44,549 bases of DNA, taken from VRUE01 sp033856195 (GTDB taxonomy: Bacteria; Actinomycetota; Thermoleophilia; Solirubrobacterales; 70-9). The notes under the pieces are model-generated. The model saw only the letters and a program-made list of their open reading frames with translations. It was not told where the DNA came from and ran no database searches. Below are positions 37,358 to 44,549 of this stretch, piece after piece (positions within the stretch are counted from its first letter, which is position 1; each line of letters starts with the position of its first letter). The DNA lies in assembly GCA_033856195.1 (NCBI GenBank), contig JAWVFL010000065.1, positions 1-44,549 on the forward strand, read 5' to 3'. The translations under genes and the position numbers were made by a program.

Positions 37358-38449
37358 ATGTCGAGGTTGCACAGAGGGCATGGCCGTGCGTACGCCATAG
37401 CGTTGCTGGTATCGGTCGTCGCCCTGCTGATTGGGTCGGCTGGCACAGCCCAAGCCGAACCGCCCGCGTGCACGGGCGAACCGACCTCCATCGAGACCCT
37501 CAATATCACCGTCGGGGGCGTTCCCACCTATGGCTACTACGCGCTGCCCTCGACGACCCCGAAGGGAATCGTCGTGCTCGGGCACGGATACCCCGCCACC
37601 GCCCAGTCGATGGTCCCTCTGATGCCCGGCATCGCCCAACGCGACGGCGTGATCGTGGTGGCGATGGACTATCACGGCACCATCGACCTCGAAGGGCCGA
37701 CCGGGACGACCTCACGGGGCTGGAAAGTAAGTGAGGGTGCCGCTGACTCGATCGCCGCGACGCGCCTCTTCAACAGCACCTGCCAGAGCCTCAGCCCGAC
37801 GCGGTTCGTCAACTCCGCCTTCGGCATCAGCATGGGCGGCAACATGACTGGCCTGGCAGTCTCCGAAAAAGCGACGCGGACCGACGGCAGCCCCCTCTTC
37901 GACTACTGGTTCGACGTGGCAGGCGTCACCAACGTGCCCGAGATCTATACCGACGCCACCCTGATCTCGCTGCTGCCCCTGGGCGGCATCCAGACGACGG
38001 GCGCCAACGCCAAGGCCGACATCGAAGCCGAGATGGGCTCGCCGATACTCAACCTCGGCACCTACCTGAACCGCAGCCCCGCCCTCCGCGCCGGCCAGAT
38101 GAAATCGTCGGGCCTGAAAGGCGTGGTTGTCTCCCACGGCGTCCTCGACGGCGAGGTCACCTCGGACCAGAGCGATCAGATGGTCGCGGCCCTGGCCCTG
38201 GCGGGCATCCCCACCGACTACTCCACCTCGGTCTTCAAAGCACCCGAAACTCCGCCTGGACTGACTCTCGACGGTGACATCCTCGGCCTGATCCCCGGCT
38301 ACGTCTCGCCCTTCGCCGGCCACGTCAACGCGATAGTCCTCAACGCCGCGCTGGCCCGCATGGATGCCCTCTACCAGGAAGGCGTCACGCCTTCAGGGCT
38401 GAAATTGACGCTGACCGACGGAACGCTGGGCACGATCCCGCTGCTGTAA
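37358..38449 (+). CDS. Secreted alpha/beta hydrolase
   Basis: A 363-residue exported hydrolase. Signal peptide 1-33 (AYAIALLVSVVALLIGSAGTAQA, cut before EPP). The oxyanion motif is VVLGHGYPA (72-80) and the nucleophile elbow is GISMG with S158; the acid and histidine are probably in the C-terminal part (FAGHVNAI gives the likely histidine). The fold resembles serine esterases/peptidases that cut small esters or peptides; the substrate is unknown. AGGAGG lies 5-10 nt before the ATG, one of the few strong ribosome sites in the window, and a TAGGAT -10 is at 37317-37322. It converges with the DUF2630 gene. Confidence 0.88.
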   Translation: MSRLHRGHGRAYAIALLVSVVALLIGSAGTAQAEPPACTGEPTSIETLNITVGGVPTYGYYALPSTTPKGIVVLGHGYPATAQSMVPLMPGIAQRDGVIVVAMDYHGTIDLEGPTGTTSRGWKVSEGAADSIAATRLFNSTCQSLSPTRFVNSAFGISMGGNMTGLAVSEKATRTDGSPLFDYWFDVAGVTNVPEIYTDATLISLLPLGGIQTTGANAKADIEAEMGSPILNLGTYLNRSPALRAGQMKSSGLKGVVVSHGVLDGEVTSDQSDQMVAALALAGIPTDYSTSVFKAPETPPGLTLDGDILGLIPGYVSPFAGHVNAIVLNAALARMDALYQEGVTPSGLKLTLTDGTLGTIPLL

Positions 38450-38487
38450 ACCGCAAGCCCGACCAACAGCGGTGCAAGCGGCGAGGA

Positions 38488-38736
38488 CTAACCCTCGTAG
38501 CGCTCGACGGTGTCGGCGTCGCGGGGAGTGGCGTCGTCGGGGTTGAGGCCGTACTGGCGCAGGGAGCGACGCTGGCGGAGGAAGTCCCAAGCGCTGTCGA
38601 GGTGGACTTTGACCTCCTCGAGACGGGCACGCTCATCATCACTGAGGGGCTCGGTGTCGCCCTCATGGCGATGAAGAAGAGCCTCCTCCTCCTTGACCAG
38701 CTCATCGATGCGGCTGAGAACCTGCTCGTCATCCAT
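38488..38736 (-). CDS. DUF2630 family protein
   Basis: An 82-residue protein matching the DUF2630 pattern as I know it: DDEQVLSRIDELVKEEEALL, then an acidic turn, RARLEEVKVHLDSAWDFLRQRRSLRQYGLNPDDA. It is helical, probably a hairpin of two helices, cytoplasmic, of unknown function, found mainly in actinobacteria. ATG 38736 lies 30 nt downstream of the DivIVA-like gene stop. The start context has no strong ribosome site. Confidence 0.85.
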   Translation of the reverse strand: MDDEQVLSRIDELVKEEEALLHRHEGDTEPLSDDERARLEEVKVHLDSAWDFLRQRRSLRQYGLNPDDATPRDADTVERYEG

Positions 38737-38766
38737 GCCGGTCAGCCTACCCTGAGCCCGGACGAG

Positions 38767-39516
38767 CTAAGCAGCGCGCTGGTCGGGGCCTGGCTCGTCG
38801 TCGATGTCGAGGATCAGGTTGTCGTCGGCGCTGCGACGGACGCGGAACTCGAGCGGAGAGCGCTCCTCGAGCTCGCGAAGGAGCTCGACCGGTTCGTTGA
38901 GGCGCATCGAGAGGGTGGCGCGACCCTCGGAGAAGCGCTCGACGGAGATATCTGAGGTGGCGTCGATCTGGCCGGCAGCGTCCTCGAAGCCGACCAGCTG
39001 GGAGAAATCGTCGAGCGGGCCGATCTCGACTTTGACCAGACCCTCGTAAAGGCTTTTGGCGGCCCGCTCGAGCGAGCCGCTGCCGTTGGCACTCGGCTCT
39101 GTTGCGCTTGCGTCTGCGTGAGCTTCGGTCAGCTCCTGTGCCCTGCGACCGACCTCGACCGCCTCGCGCAGCGCCTTCATCCTGATCCGAGTCGCCTGGC
39201 CGCGAGCCTGGGCCTGGATCTCGTCCAGCTTGGTCGAGACCGAGTCGAGCGAGGCGATGCTGCGATCGTGGCGCTCGTTGGCCTCGAGCAGGCGCTCGTG
39301 CAGGCCGCGGATCTCCCGCTCGCGTTCGATCACCATCGCCGAGAGCGAGGAGAGCTCCTCCTCGGCGTGGGCGGCGCTGTCGGCCGCCTCGCGCCAACGG
39401 GCAAGCGCCTCCTCCGCATCGCGCTCCAATGCCCAGTTCCGAGCGTTCCGCGCCGCAAGCGCCGCATCCACATCGGAGCGGCGGTAGCCGAGGAACGCCC
39501 TCTTGAAGCTACCCAT
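38767..39516 (-). CDS. DivIVA-like coiled-coil protein
   Basis: A 249-residue protein starting MGSFKRAFLGYRRSDVDAAL, the N-terminal GY-xx-VD motif of DivIVA/GpsB-type lipid-binding domains. A long Glu/Ala/Arg coiled coil (20-145) follows, then a linker and a C-terminal alpha/beta part (VKVEIGPLDDFSQLVGFEDA, ending in an acidic tail). DivIVA proteins sit at curved membranes and organise growth and division. An upstream ATG at 39549 would overlap rsfS by 41 nt; 39516 is preferred because TACCGT lies 7 nt before it and the domain starts there. It still overlaps rsfS by 8 nt. Confidence 0.8.
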   Translation of the reverse strand: MGSFKRAFLGYRRSDVDAALAARNARNWALERDAEEALARWREAADSAAHAEEELSSLSAMVIEREREIRGLHERLLEANERHDRSIASLDSVSTKLDEIQAQARGQATRIRMKALREAVEVGRRAQELTEAHADASATEPSANGSGSLERAAKSLYEGLVKVEIGPLDDFSQLVGFEDAAGQIDATSDISVERFSEGRATLSMRLNEPVELLRELEERSPLEFRVRRSADDNLILDIDDEPGPDQRAA

Positions 39517-39931
39517 GCGCGGCACGGTAAAGGTTCCCTCGGACGCCATCCTGCGACGCCTGGTGCTCGAGCCGCGGCGCCTCCCGCCAGAGGTCCTCGA
39601 GCGCGTAACGCTGCCGCGCCTCCTCGGTGAAGACGTGCAGGACGCAGTCGAGGTAGTCGAGCACGATCCAGCCCGCCGCCTCGGCCGCCTCGGAGCCCCC
39701 CGGCAGCAATCCACCTTCCTGCTTCAGCCGCAGCTTCACCTCATCGGCGATCGCCCGGGCCTGCCGCTCGTTGCGTGCCGTGCAGATCACCAGAAAATCC
39801 GTGTAGGAGACGATCCCGCGCATGTCGAGGATGACGATCTCGCTCGCCGCTTTCGCGTCGGCCAGCTCCGCCAGCCGCTGGGCGAGCGCCTCGGTGTGGG
39901 CAACCTTCGCGGTTTTCTCCTTGTCGCTCAC
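39509..39931 (-). CDS. rsfS: Ribosome silencing factor RsfS
   Basis: A 140-residue protein of the RsfS/Iojap family, which binds L14 and blocks joining of the subunits in starvation. The core is AASEIVILDMRGIVSYTDFLVICTARNERQARAIAD (about 28-64) and GWIVLDYLDCVLHVFTEEARQRYALEDLW at the C terminus. GTG 39931 overlaps the nadD stop by GTGA, the usual nadD-rsfS pairing. A short C-terminal extension after DLWREAP is not conserved. Confidence 0.94.
   Translation of the reverse strand: MSDKEKTAKVAHTEALAQRLAELADAKAASEIVILDMRGIVSYTDFLVICTARNERQARAIADEVKLRLKQEGGLLPGGSEAAEAAGWIVLDYLDCVLHVFTEEARQRYALEDLWREAPRLEHQASQDGVRGNLYRAAHG
39524..39529 (-). promoter_or_regulatory. -10 element of the DivIVA-like gene (leaderless)
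   Basis: TACCGT inside the rsfS 3' end, 7 nt before the ATG at 39516. It would allow independent expression of the DivIVA-like gene. Confidence 0.45.
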
Positions 39932-40539
39932 CGGTAGATCCCCTTCTCTTCGATGAAGCGCGCGACCGGCTCCGGCACCAGGTAGCGCAGCGGCCGTCCC
40001 GCAGCGGCGCGCTCTCGCACAGCCGAAGAGGAGACGCCGAACTGCGGCATCTCCAGCATCGTCGCTCGTCCGTCGGCATCGAGGCTGCGCAGTACGGCGG
40101 CCACGTCGGCCTCGGAGATTCCCGCCCTCCGCGCAACCGCGAGGCGAGCCAGCTCGGTGACCCGCTGCGGCTCGCGCCAACTCTCCAGCCCCACCGCGGC
40201 GTCGGCCCCCATCACGAAGACGAGCTCTCTATCGCCTCTGTCCTTTGCAAGCTGCTCCAAGGTCTCATACGTGTAGGACGGCCCCTCGCGCTCGACCTCG
40301 AGCGTCGAGACCGAGAAGCGCGAGTCATCGGCGGCGGCGAGCCGCGTCATCGCCAGGCGCAGCTCCCGGCCCGGGTCGTCGGCGATGCGCTTGTGCGGCG
40401 CGGTGCCGGTCGGCATCAGGATCACCTCTTCGAGATCGAGCTGCCAGAGCGCCTCCTGGGCGAGGGCGAGATGGCCGAGGTGCGGCGGGTTGAACGCCGA
40501 GCCGAGGACGCCGATGCCGGCCGCGGGGCCGCTACTCAC
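39928..40539 (-). CDS. nadD: Nicotinate-nucleotide adenylyltransferase
   Basis: A 203-residue enzyme that makes deamido-NAD from nicotinate mononucleotide and ATP. The nucleotidyltransferase motif VLGSAFNPPHLGHLALAQEA (GxFxPxHxGH) is at the N terminus, and the second motif SSSAVRERAAAG with the ATP-binding serine is near the C terminus. GTG 40539 overlaps the proA stop by 8 nt; the frame further upstream lies inside proA and has no NadD features. It forms the conserved proA-nadD-rsfS chain. Confidence 0.95.
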   Translation of the reverse strand: MSSGPAAGIGVLGSAFNPPHLGHLALAQEALWQLDLEEVILMPTGTAPHKRIADDPGRELRLAMTRLAAADDSRFSVSTLEVEREGPSYTYETLEQLAKDRGDRELVFVMGADAAVGLESWREPQRVTELARLAVARRAGISEADVAAVLRSLDADGRATMLEMPQFGVSSSAVRERAAAGRPLRYLVPEPVARFIEEKGIYR

Positions 40540-41800
40540 GCACTTGGCCGTCGCCGTGGACGACGTACTTGTAGGTCGTAAGCTCGCGCAACCCGATCGG
40601 CCCGCGCGCGTGCAGCTTCTGCGTCGAGTTGCCGATCTCCGCCCCCATGCCGAACTCGAAGCCATCGGTGAAGCGGGTCGAGGCGTTGGCATAGACGACG
40701 GCGGCGTCGACCCTGGCGGTGAAACGCTCGGATGCCTCTGCGGAAGCGGTCACGATCGCCTCCGAGTGGCCGGTGCCGTGGGCATTGACGTGCTCGATCG
40801 CCTCGTCGAGCGAATCGACGACGGCGACCGCCAGCTTCAGATCGAGGTACTCGGTGTCCCAGTCGGCGTCGGTCGCGGCGCCGACCTCGACTTCGCCGCA
40901 CAGCTCCCGCACCCGTGCGTCGCCGACCAGCTCGACGCCGGCCTGGCGGAGCTCGGCGAGGGCCCCGGGAAGGAAATCGGCTGCCACCGCCGCGTCGACG
41001 AGCAGGGTCTCCGCCGCGTTGCAGACCCCCGGCCGCTGGGTCTTCGCGTTGAAGGCGATCCGCTGCGCCATCGCCAGATCCGCGTCAGCGTGCACGTAGA
41101 CGTGGCAGTTGCCGGCGGCGGCATAGATGACGGGCACGGTCGCGACGTCCTTCAGGGCATTCTTCAGCCCTTCGCCGCCGCGCGGGATCAGCAGGTCGAC
41201 CACGCCGTCCTGCGTCGCCAGCTCCGCCAGGTCCGCGTGACCTTCGCCGGCCGGAACCAGCAGCACCGCGTCCTCCGGCAACCCAACCTCAGCCAGTGCC
41301 TCGCGGGCAACGGCCGCCAGCGCTGCATTCGACCGCTCGGCGTAGTGGGAGCCGCGCAGCACGATCGCGTTGCCGCTCTTGATCGTCAGCGCCGCGCAGT
41401 CGACCGTCACGTTGGGCCGCGCCTCGTAGACGACCGCGACAACCCCGAGCGGCACCCGCAGCTTGTGCAGGTCGAGCCCGCTGGCCAGCGCTTTGCGTTC
41501 GAGCTCCTCGCCGATCGGGTCCTCGAGAGAAGCAACGGCCCGCACCCCGTCGGCCATCGCCGCAACGCGAGCCTCCGTCAGCGTCAACCGATCCCGCAAC
41601 GCCTGAGTCAGCCCAACGGCCCGCTCATCAGCAAGGTCAGCGGCATTTGCCTCCAAAATCTCACTCGTGCGCTCGCCCAACAGCCGAACAGTCGCCTCAA
41701 GCGCAGCGTCCTTAGTCGCCGCAGAAGCCCTCCCAAGCTTCCGCGAAGCCCGCCGAGCCGCCACGCAGCTTTCCCCAACGCTCCTAGCCGTAATCGCCAT
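40532..41800 (-). CDS. proA: Glutamate-5-semialdehyde dehydrogenase (gamma-glutamyl phosphate reductase)
   Basis: A 422-residue aldehyde dehydrogenase-fold enzyme for the second step of proline synthesis. Signatures: LPLGVVAVVYEARPNVTVDCAALTIKSGNAIVLRGSHYA, the catalytic cysteine in RPGVCNAAETLLVD, DTEYLDLKLAVAVVDSLDEA and YANASTRFTDGFEFGMGAEIGNSTQKLHARGPIGL. ATG 41800 follows a -10-like TACCCT by 7 nt, and a 24-bp palindrome directly precedes that, so proA may be transcribed independently of proB. Confidence 0.96.
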   Translation of the reverse strand: MAITARSVGESCVAARRASRKLGRASAATKDAALEATVRLLGERTSEILEANAADLADERAVGLTQALRDRLTLTEARVAAMADGVRAVASLEDPIGEELERKALASGLDLHKLRVPLGVVAVVYEARPNVTVDCAALTIKSGNAIVLRGSHYAERSNAALAAVAREALAEVGLPEDAVLLVPAGEGHADLAELATQDGVVDLLIPRGGEGLKNALKDVATVPVIYAAAGNCHVYVHADADLAMAQRIAFNAKTQRPGVCNAAETLLVDAAVAADFLPGALAELRQAGVELVGDARVRELCGEVEVGAATDADWDTEYLDLKLAVAVVDSLDEAIEHVNAHGTGHSEAIVTASAEASERFTARVDAAVVYANASTRFTDGFEFGMGAEIGNSTQKLHARGPIGLRELTTYKYVVHGDGQVRE

Positions 41801-41807
41801 GCGCCAA

Positions 41808-41813
41808 AGGGTA
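41808..41813 (-). promoter_or_regulatory. -10 element of proA (leaderless)
   Basis: TACCCT, 7 nt, ATG. The palindrome arm begins 3 nt upstream at 41817. Confidence 0.45.
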
Positions 41814-41816
41814 GCT

Positions 41817-41936
41817 GGCGGGATGGGGGTGCCTCGCCAGCCGGCGGCGTCATCTTTTTCGCACAGCCCACTCAGCGAGAGCCAGGGCGCGCCCGGCGAA
41901 AAAGCCAGCCGACTGGCGAGGCACCCCCATCCCGCC
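41817..41936. repeat. Nested palindrome between proB and proA
   Basis: Perfect 24-bp outer arms (41817-41840 and 41913-41936) enclose 9-bp inner arms (CTTTTTCGC, 41854-41862; inverse 41896-41904). It begins 15 nt after the proB stop on the coding strand. Confidence 0.88.
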
Positions 41937-41951
41937 TCTCACCTTTCGCCT

Positions 41952-43040
41952 CTAAACCAGCACGAACCGATCGCGGTGGATGACCTCATCGGCAGCATGC
42001 GGCAACCGCTCGCGCACATCAGCGCTCTTCAACCCGATGACCTCCGGCAACTCCCGCGACGAATAGTCAGCGATGCCCTTGCCGATCACCTCGCCGTCGA
42101 CTGCGATCTCGACCGCGTCCCCAGCGGCAAAGTCACCGCTTACCCCAACCACGCCGACCGGCAGCAGGCTGGAGCCACTCTCGCGCAGGACGCGGGCTGC
42201 ACCGGCGTCGACGGCGAGCCGCCCGTGGATCGGCTTCGCGTACTTGAGCCAGAGCTTGAAGCTCGACGCCTTGCTCTTCTGGGCGGTGAAACGAGTGCCG
42301 ACCGCCTTACCGGCAGCGGCGGCCGACAGCGTCCCGCCGTCGGTGCCATCGCAGATCGAGGCCGGGATGCCGGCCTCGCTTGCCATCTCCGCCGCGGCCA
42401 CCTTGCTGCGCATCCCGCCCGAGCCGAAGGCTGAAGTGCGATCGCCGATTTCCAGATCGGCGAGTTGGGAGAAGTCGGAGATCTCACCGATTCGCTGCGC
42501 CTCCGGGTCCACTGCAGGGTCCGCCGTGTGCAGCCCGTCGGTGTTCGTCAGCAGGACGAGCAGCCGGGCGTCGAGCAGGATCGCCACCTGAGCGGCGAGG
42601 AAGTCGTTGTCGCCGAAGGTGATCTCATCGGTGGCGGTCGTGTCGTTCTCGTTGACGACCGGAACCACGCCCCACGCGATCAGGCGGCGCAGCGTCTGGC
42701 GGGCGTTGAGGTAGTTGGTGCGGGCGGCGATGTCGGCGGCTGTGAGCAGCACCTGTGCGGCCCGCGTGCCGTGCCCGGCGAGTCGACTCTCATACGCGCG
42801 AAAGAGATCCCCTTGCCCGACCGCCGAGGCGGCCTGCAGCTCGTCCATCGCCCGCGGGCGCACGGGCAGGTCCATCAACCGCATGCCGCGGGCGATCGCA
42901 CCGGAGGTGACCATCGCCACCCGCTCTCCGGCGCGCTCCAGGGCTGCGACCTGCTCGCAGACAGAATCGAGGACGTCGGTGCGCAGGGAGCCGTCGTCGG
43001 CGGCGACGATCGAGGAACCGAGCTTGACGACGAGGGTCAT
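41952..43040 (-). CDS. proB: Glutamate 5-kinase
   Basis: A 362-residue kinase for the first step of proline synthesis. The amino acid kinase domain has TLVVKLGSSIV (phosphate loop), AMVTSGAIARGMRLM, VVNENDTTATDEITFGDND and the FGSGGMRSKVAAAEMAS motif. The C-terminal PUA domain (about 270-362) is present. ATG 43040 gives the normal length; an in-frame ATG at 43115 would translate the repeated palindrome and is rejected. A -10-like TACACT lies 9 nt upstream. Confidence 0.96.
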   Translation of the reverse strand: MTLVVKLGSSIVAADDGSLRTDVLDSVCEQVAALERAGERVAMVTSGAIARGMRLMDLPVRPRAMDELQAASAVGQGDLFRAYESRLAGHGTRAAQVLLTAADIAARTNYLNARQTLRRLIAWGVVPVVNENDTTATDEITFGDNDFLAAQVAILLDARLLVLLTNTDGLHTADPAVDPEAQRIGEISDFSQLADLEIGDRTSAFGSGGMRSKVAAAEMASEAGIPASICDGTDGGTLSAAAAGKAVGTRFTAQKSKASSFKLWLKYAKPIHGRLAVDAGAARVLRESGSSLLPVGVVGVSGDFAAGDAVEIAVDGEVIGKGIADYSSRELPEVIGLKSADVRERLPHAADEVIHRDRFVLV

Positions 43041-43049
43041 GACCGCCCA

Positions 43050-43055
43050 AGTGTA
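43050..43055 (-). promoter_or_regulatory. -10 element of proB (leaderless)
   Basis: TACACT ends 9 nt before the proB ATG, with no Shine-Dalgarno sequence. Confidence 0.4.
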
Positions 43056-43087
43056 TGAGCCGCCGCCGGCCGAAAGCTTACGTCGAA

Positions 43088-43163
43088 GAGGGACGAGCGC
43101 CCCCTCCCAAAACACTCAAGAGCGGCGCCAGCCGCTGGTTTTGGGAGGGGGCGCTCGTCCCTC
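43088..43163. repeat. Dispersed palindrome, copy 1 (between obg and proB)
   Basis: Perfect 26-bp arms (43088-43113 and 43138-43163) enclose 24 nt with an inner hairpin AGCGGC-GCCA-GCCGCT. The outer arm includes two bases of the obg TGA. The core from 43097 is nearly identical to copy 2 at 44496. Confidence 0.92.
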
Positions 43164-44454
43164 ACGGATAAAGCTCGAACTCGTGCTCGCCGACGCGGAC
43201 GTCGTCGCCGGGCTCGAAGCCTGCGGCGCGCAGGGCGGCGATCACCCCGATCTCGTTGAGGCGCTGCTCGAGGTAGGCGAGGGCCTCCTCGTTGGCGACG
43301 TCGTGGCGCTCGAAGAGCAGCTCGACGCCACGACCGGTGACGCGGTAGGCGCCGTCGTCCTCGCGCTCGACCGAGTAACCGCCCTCGCCGGCCGGCCGGT
43401 AGACCCGGTGCTCGGCCTCGAATTCGCCGGCCCCCTCCGTGGCGCGCTCAGGGCGCGCTGGAGTCGTCTCGGGAAGGGAGGAAAGGATCTGTTCGCGCAG
43501 CGCCTCCAAGCCCTCGCCCGTCGCAGACGAGACCGCCGTTACCGCGAGCACGGTGGCACCGAGCCGCCTCTGCCACTCATCGATCGCCGCCTCCACCTGC
43601 TCTTGCGGCAACAGATCCCGCTTCGAGAGCAGGACCAACACCGGCAACCGATCCAATCCCGCCCCATACGACGTGAGCTCCTCTCGCACCGCTTCGTAGT
43701 TACCGACCGGCTCGCCCTCCAGCGGCGCAAGCTCGACCAGGTGGACGAGCATCGCGCAGCGCTCGACGTGGGCAAGGAACTCATGCCCCAGCCCCGCCCC
43801 CTCAGCCGCCCCTTCGATCAGGCCCGGAATGTCGGCGACGATCGCCTGCCGATCGTCGCCCTCGATCGTGCCCAGCACCGGAGAGATCGTCGTAAACGGA
43901 TAGTCCGCCACCTTCGGCGCCGCCCGCGTCAGTCGCCCCAGCAGCGAGGACTTCCCCGCGTTCGGCAACCCGATCAGCCCCACGTCGGCGAGCAGCTTCA
44001 GCCGCAGCTCAATCCAACCCTCCTCGCCCTTCGTCCCCTTCTCCGCAAACCGCGGCGCCTGCCGCACCGAGTTCGCAAACCGCTTGTTCCCGTGCCCCCC
44101 GCGCCCCGCATGAGCAACCACAGCCCGCTGCCCCGCCTCGACGAGATCCACCCGACTCCCATCGACAGCCTCGGCCTGAGTCCCGGCAGGAACCAAGATC
44201 TCCCGATCCTCGCCCCGCCCCCCATGCCGATTCGAACCTTCCCCATGCTTCCCCCGCCCACCCCTGAAGTGCTTGCTCCCCTTCAGGGCAGCCAGATCCC
44301 GCTTCGACGAGTCACAGACAAGCACCACGTCTCCGCCATGGCCACCGTCGCCGCCATCGGGTCCACCTCTTGGAACGTGCGCCTCGCGCCTGAAGCTAAT
44401 ACAGCCATTGCCGCCGGCCCCGCCCTCAACCCAGATCTTCGCCCTGTCGTACAT
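43162..44454 (-). CDS. obg: Obg/CgtA GTPase
   Basis: A 430-residue GTPase for large-subunit maturation and stress response. The glycine-rich Obg fold opens the protein (1-155; GGAGGNGCISFRREAHVPRGGPDGG). The G domain begins GLIGLPNAGKSSLL (G1, 162-170) and has DYPFTTISPVLG, DIPGLIEGA and LSKRDLL. The C-terminal OCT domain (about 350-430) is that of actinobacterial Obg. ATG 44454 is supported by family length; the longer frame from 44514 translates the palindrome. Its usual partners rplU and rpmA would lie beyond the edge. Confidence 0.97.
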   Translation of the reverse strand: MYDRAKIWVEGGAGGNGCISFRREAHVPRGGPDGGDGGHGGDVVLVCDSSKRDLAALKGSKHFRGGRGKHGEGSNRHGGRGEDREILVPAGTQAEAVDGSRVDLVEAGQRAVVAHAGRGGHGNKRFANSVRQAPRFAEKGTKGEEGWIELRLKLLADVGLIGLPNAGKSSLLGRLTRAAPKVADYPFTTISPVLGTIEGDDRQAIVADIPGLIEGAAEGAGLGHEFLAHVERCAMLVHLVELAPLEGEPVGNYEAVREELTSYGAGLDRLPVLVLLSKRDLLPQEQVEAAIDEWQRRLGATVLAVTAVSSATGEGLEALREQILSSLPETTPARPERATEGAGEFEAEHRVYRPAGEGGYSVEREDDGAYRVTGRGVELLFERHDVANEEALAYLEQRLNEIGVIAALRAAGFEPGDDVRVGEHEFELYP

Positions 44455-44462
44455 AGACCTGG

Positions 44463-44468
44463 AGGCTA
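44463..44468 (-). promoter_or_regulatory. -10 element of obg (leaderless)
   Basis: TAGCCT ends 8 nt before the obg ATG, with no Shine-Dalgarno sequence. Confidence 0.45.
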
Positions 44469-44495
44469 GAAGCTGGGGACCATGAGAGGGCCGGG

Positions 44496-44549
44496 GCGCC
44501 CCCTCCCAAAACACTCAAGAGCGGCTCCCGCCGCTCGTTTTGGGAGGGG
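44496..44549. repeat. Dispersed palindrome, copy 2 (upstream of obg, cut by window edge)
   Basis: 54 nt match copy 1 at 51 positions. The three differences lie in the tetraloop (GCCA to TCCC) and at one base between inner and outer stems, so the stems are kept. The right arm runs off the window. Confidence 0.9.

Noticed and set aside
43041..43115. Alternative longer proB starting MFWEGA
   Set aside because: The extra codons translate the repeated palindrome and have no counterpart in the family; the same false start appears before obg.
44455..44514. Alternative longer obg starting MFWEGA
   Set aside because: Same reason: the extension is palindrome sequence, and Obg proteins begin near YDRAKIWVEGG.

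Overview
The window is a GC-rich, densely packed bacterial chromosome segment whose gene order points to a deep-branching actinobacterium. A Solirubrobacterales/Thermoleophilia relative is my best inference. The reasons are the thrS-infC-rpmI-rplT-trmH-pheS-pheT-argCJBD chain, the obg-proB-proA-nadD-rsfS chain, an Rrf2 regulator, a DUF2630 protein, DivIVA-like proteins, LuxR-type regulators and many GTG starts. I see no phage, integrase, insertion sequence or CRISPR array.

Layout. 1-4409 holds accessory and regulatory genes: a cytochrome P450 cut by the window edge, a small unknown protein, a cupin, an Rrf2 regulator, a degenerate LuxR response regulator and an HDOD-LuxR fusion. 4541-8858 holds gltX, an abnormal tRNA, nfo (endonuclease IV), an acyl-CoA dehydrogenase and a cysteine-rich protein. 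8975-13725 holds dnaE and a secreted peptidoglycan hydrolase. 13810-31275 is a long minus-strand block: arginine synthesis (argG, argD, argB, argJ, argC) with three small unknown genes inside it, then pheT, pheS, a SpoU rRNA methyltransferase, rplT, rpmI, infC, thrS and a large membrane protein. wecB sits on the opposite strand between rpmI and infC. 31301-38736 is mixed: an AraC regulator, a VOC protein, tRNA-Val, YjbQ, an unknown protein, zwf, two secreted proteins, tRNA-Cys, a secreted alpha/beta hydrolase and DUF2630. 38767-44454 is a DivIVA-like protein, rsfS, nadD, proA, proB and obg.

Two themes run through the window. First, many genes have a TANNNT -10 hexamer only 6-10 nt upstream of the start codon and no Shine-Dalgarno sequence, so they look leaderless. 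Neighbours inside an apparent operon (obg, proB, proA) may therefore be separate transcription units. Second, long perfect palindromes (arms 11-26 bp) lie in the gaps between same-strand genes, usually beginning at or just after the upstream stop codon and ending just before the downstream -10 box. Two of the gaps (before obg and before proB) carry the same palindrome. Three more palindromes lie in frame inside coding sequence (two in pheT, one in the membrane protein), where they add peptide segments. A 17-nt inverted copy of the anticodon region of the tRNA at 6101-6174 has a similar size. This set of palindromes is the most unusual feature of the window. All functional statements rest on reading motifs by eye; no database search was run.
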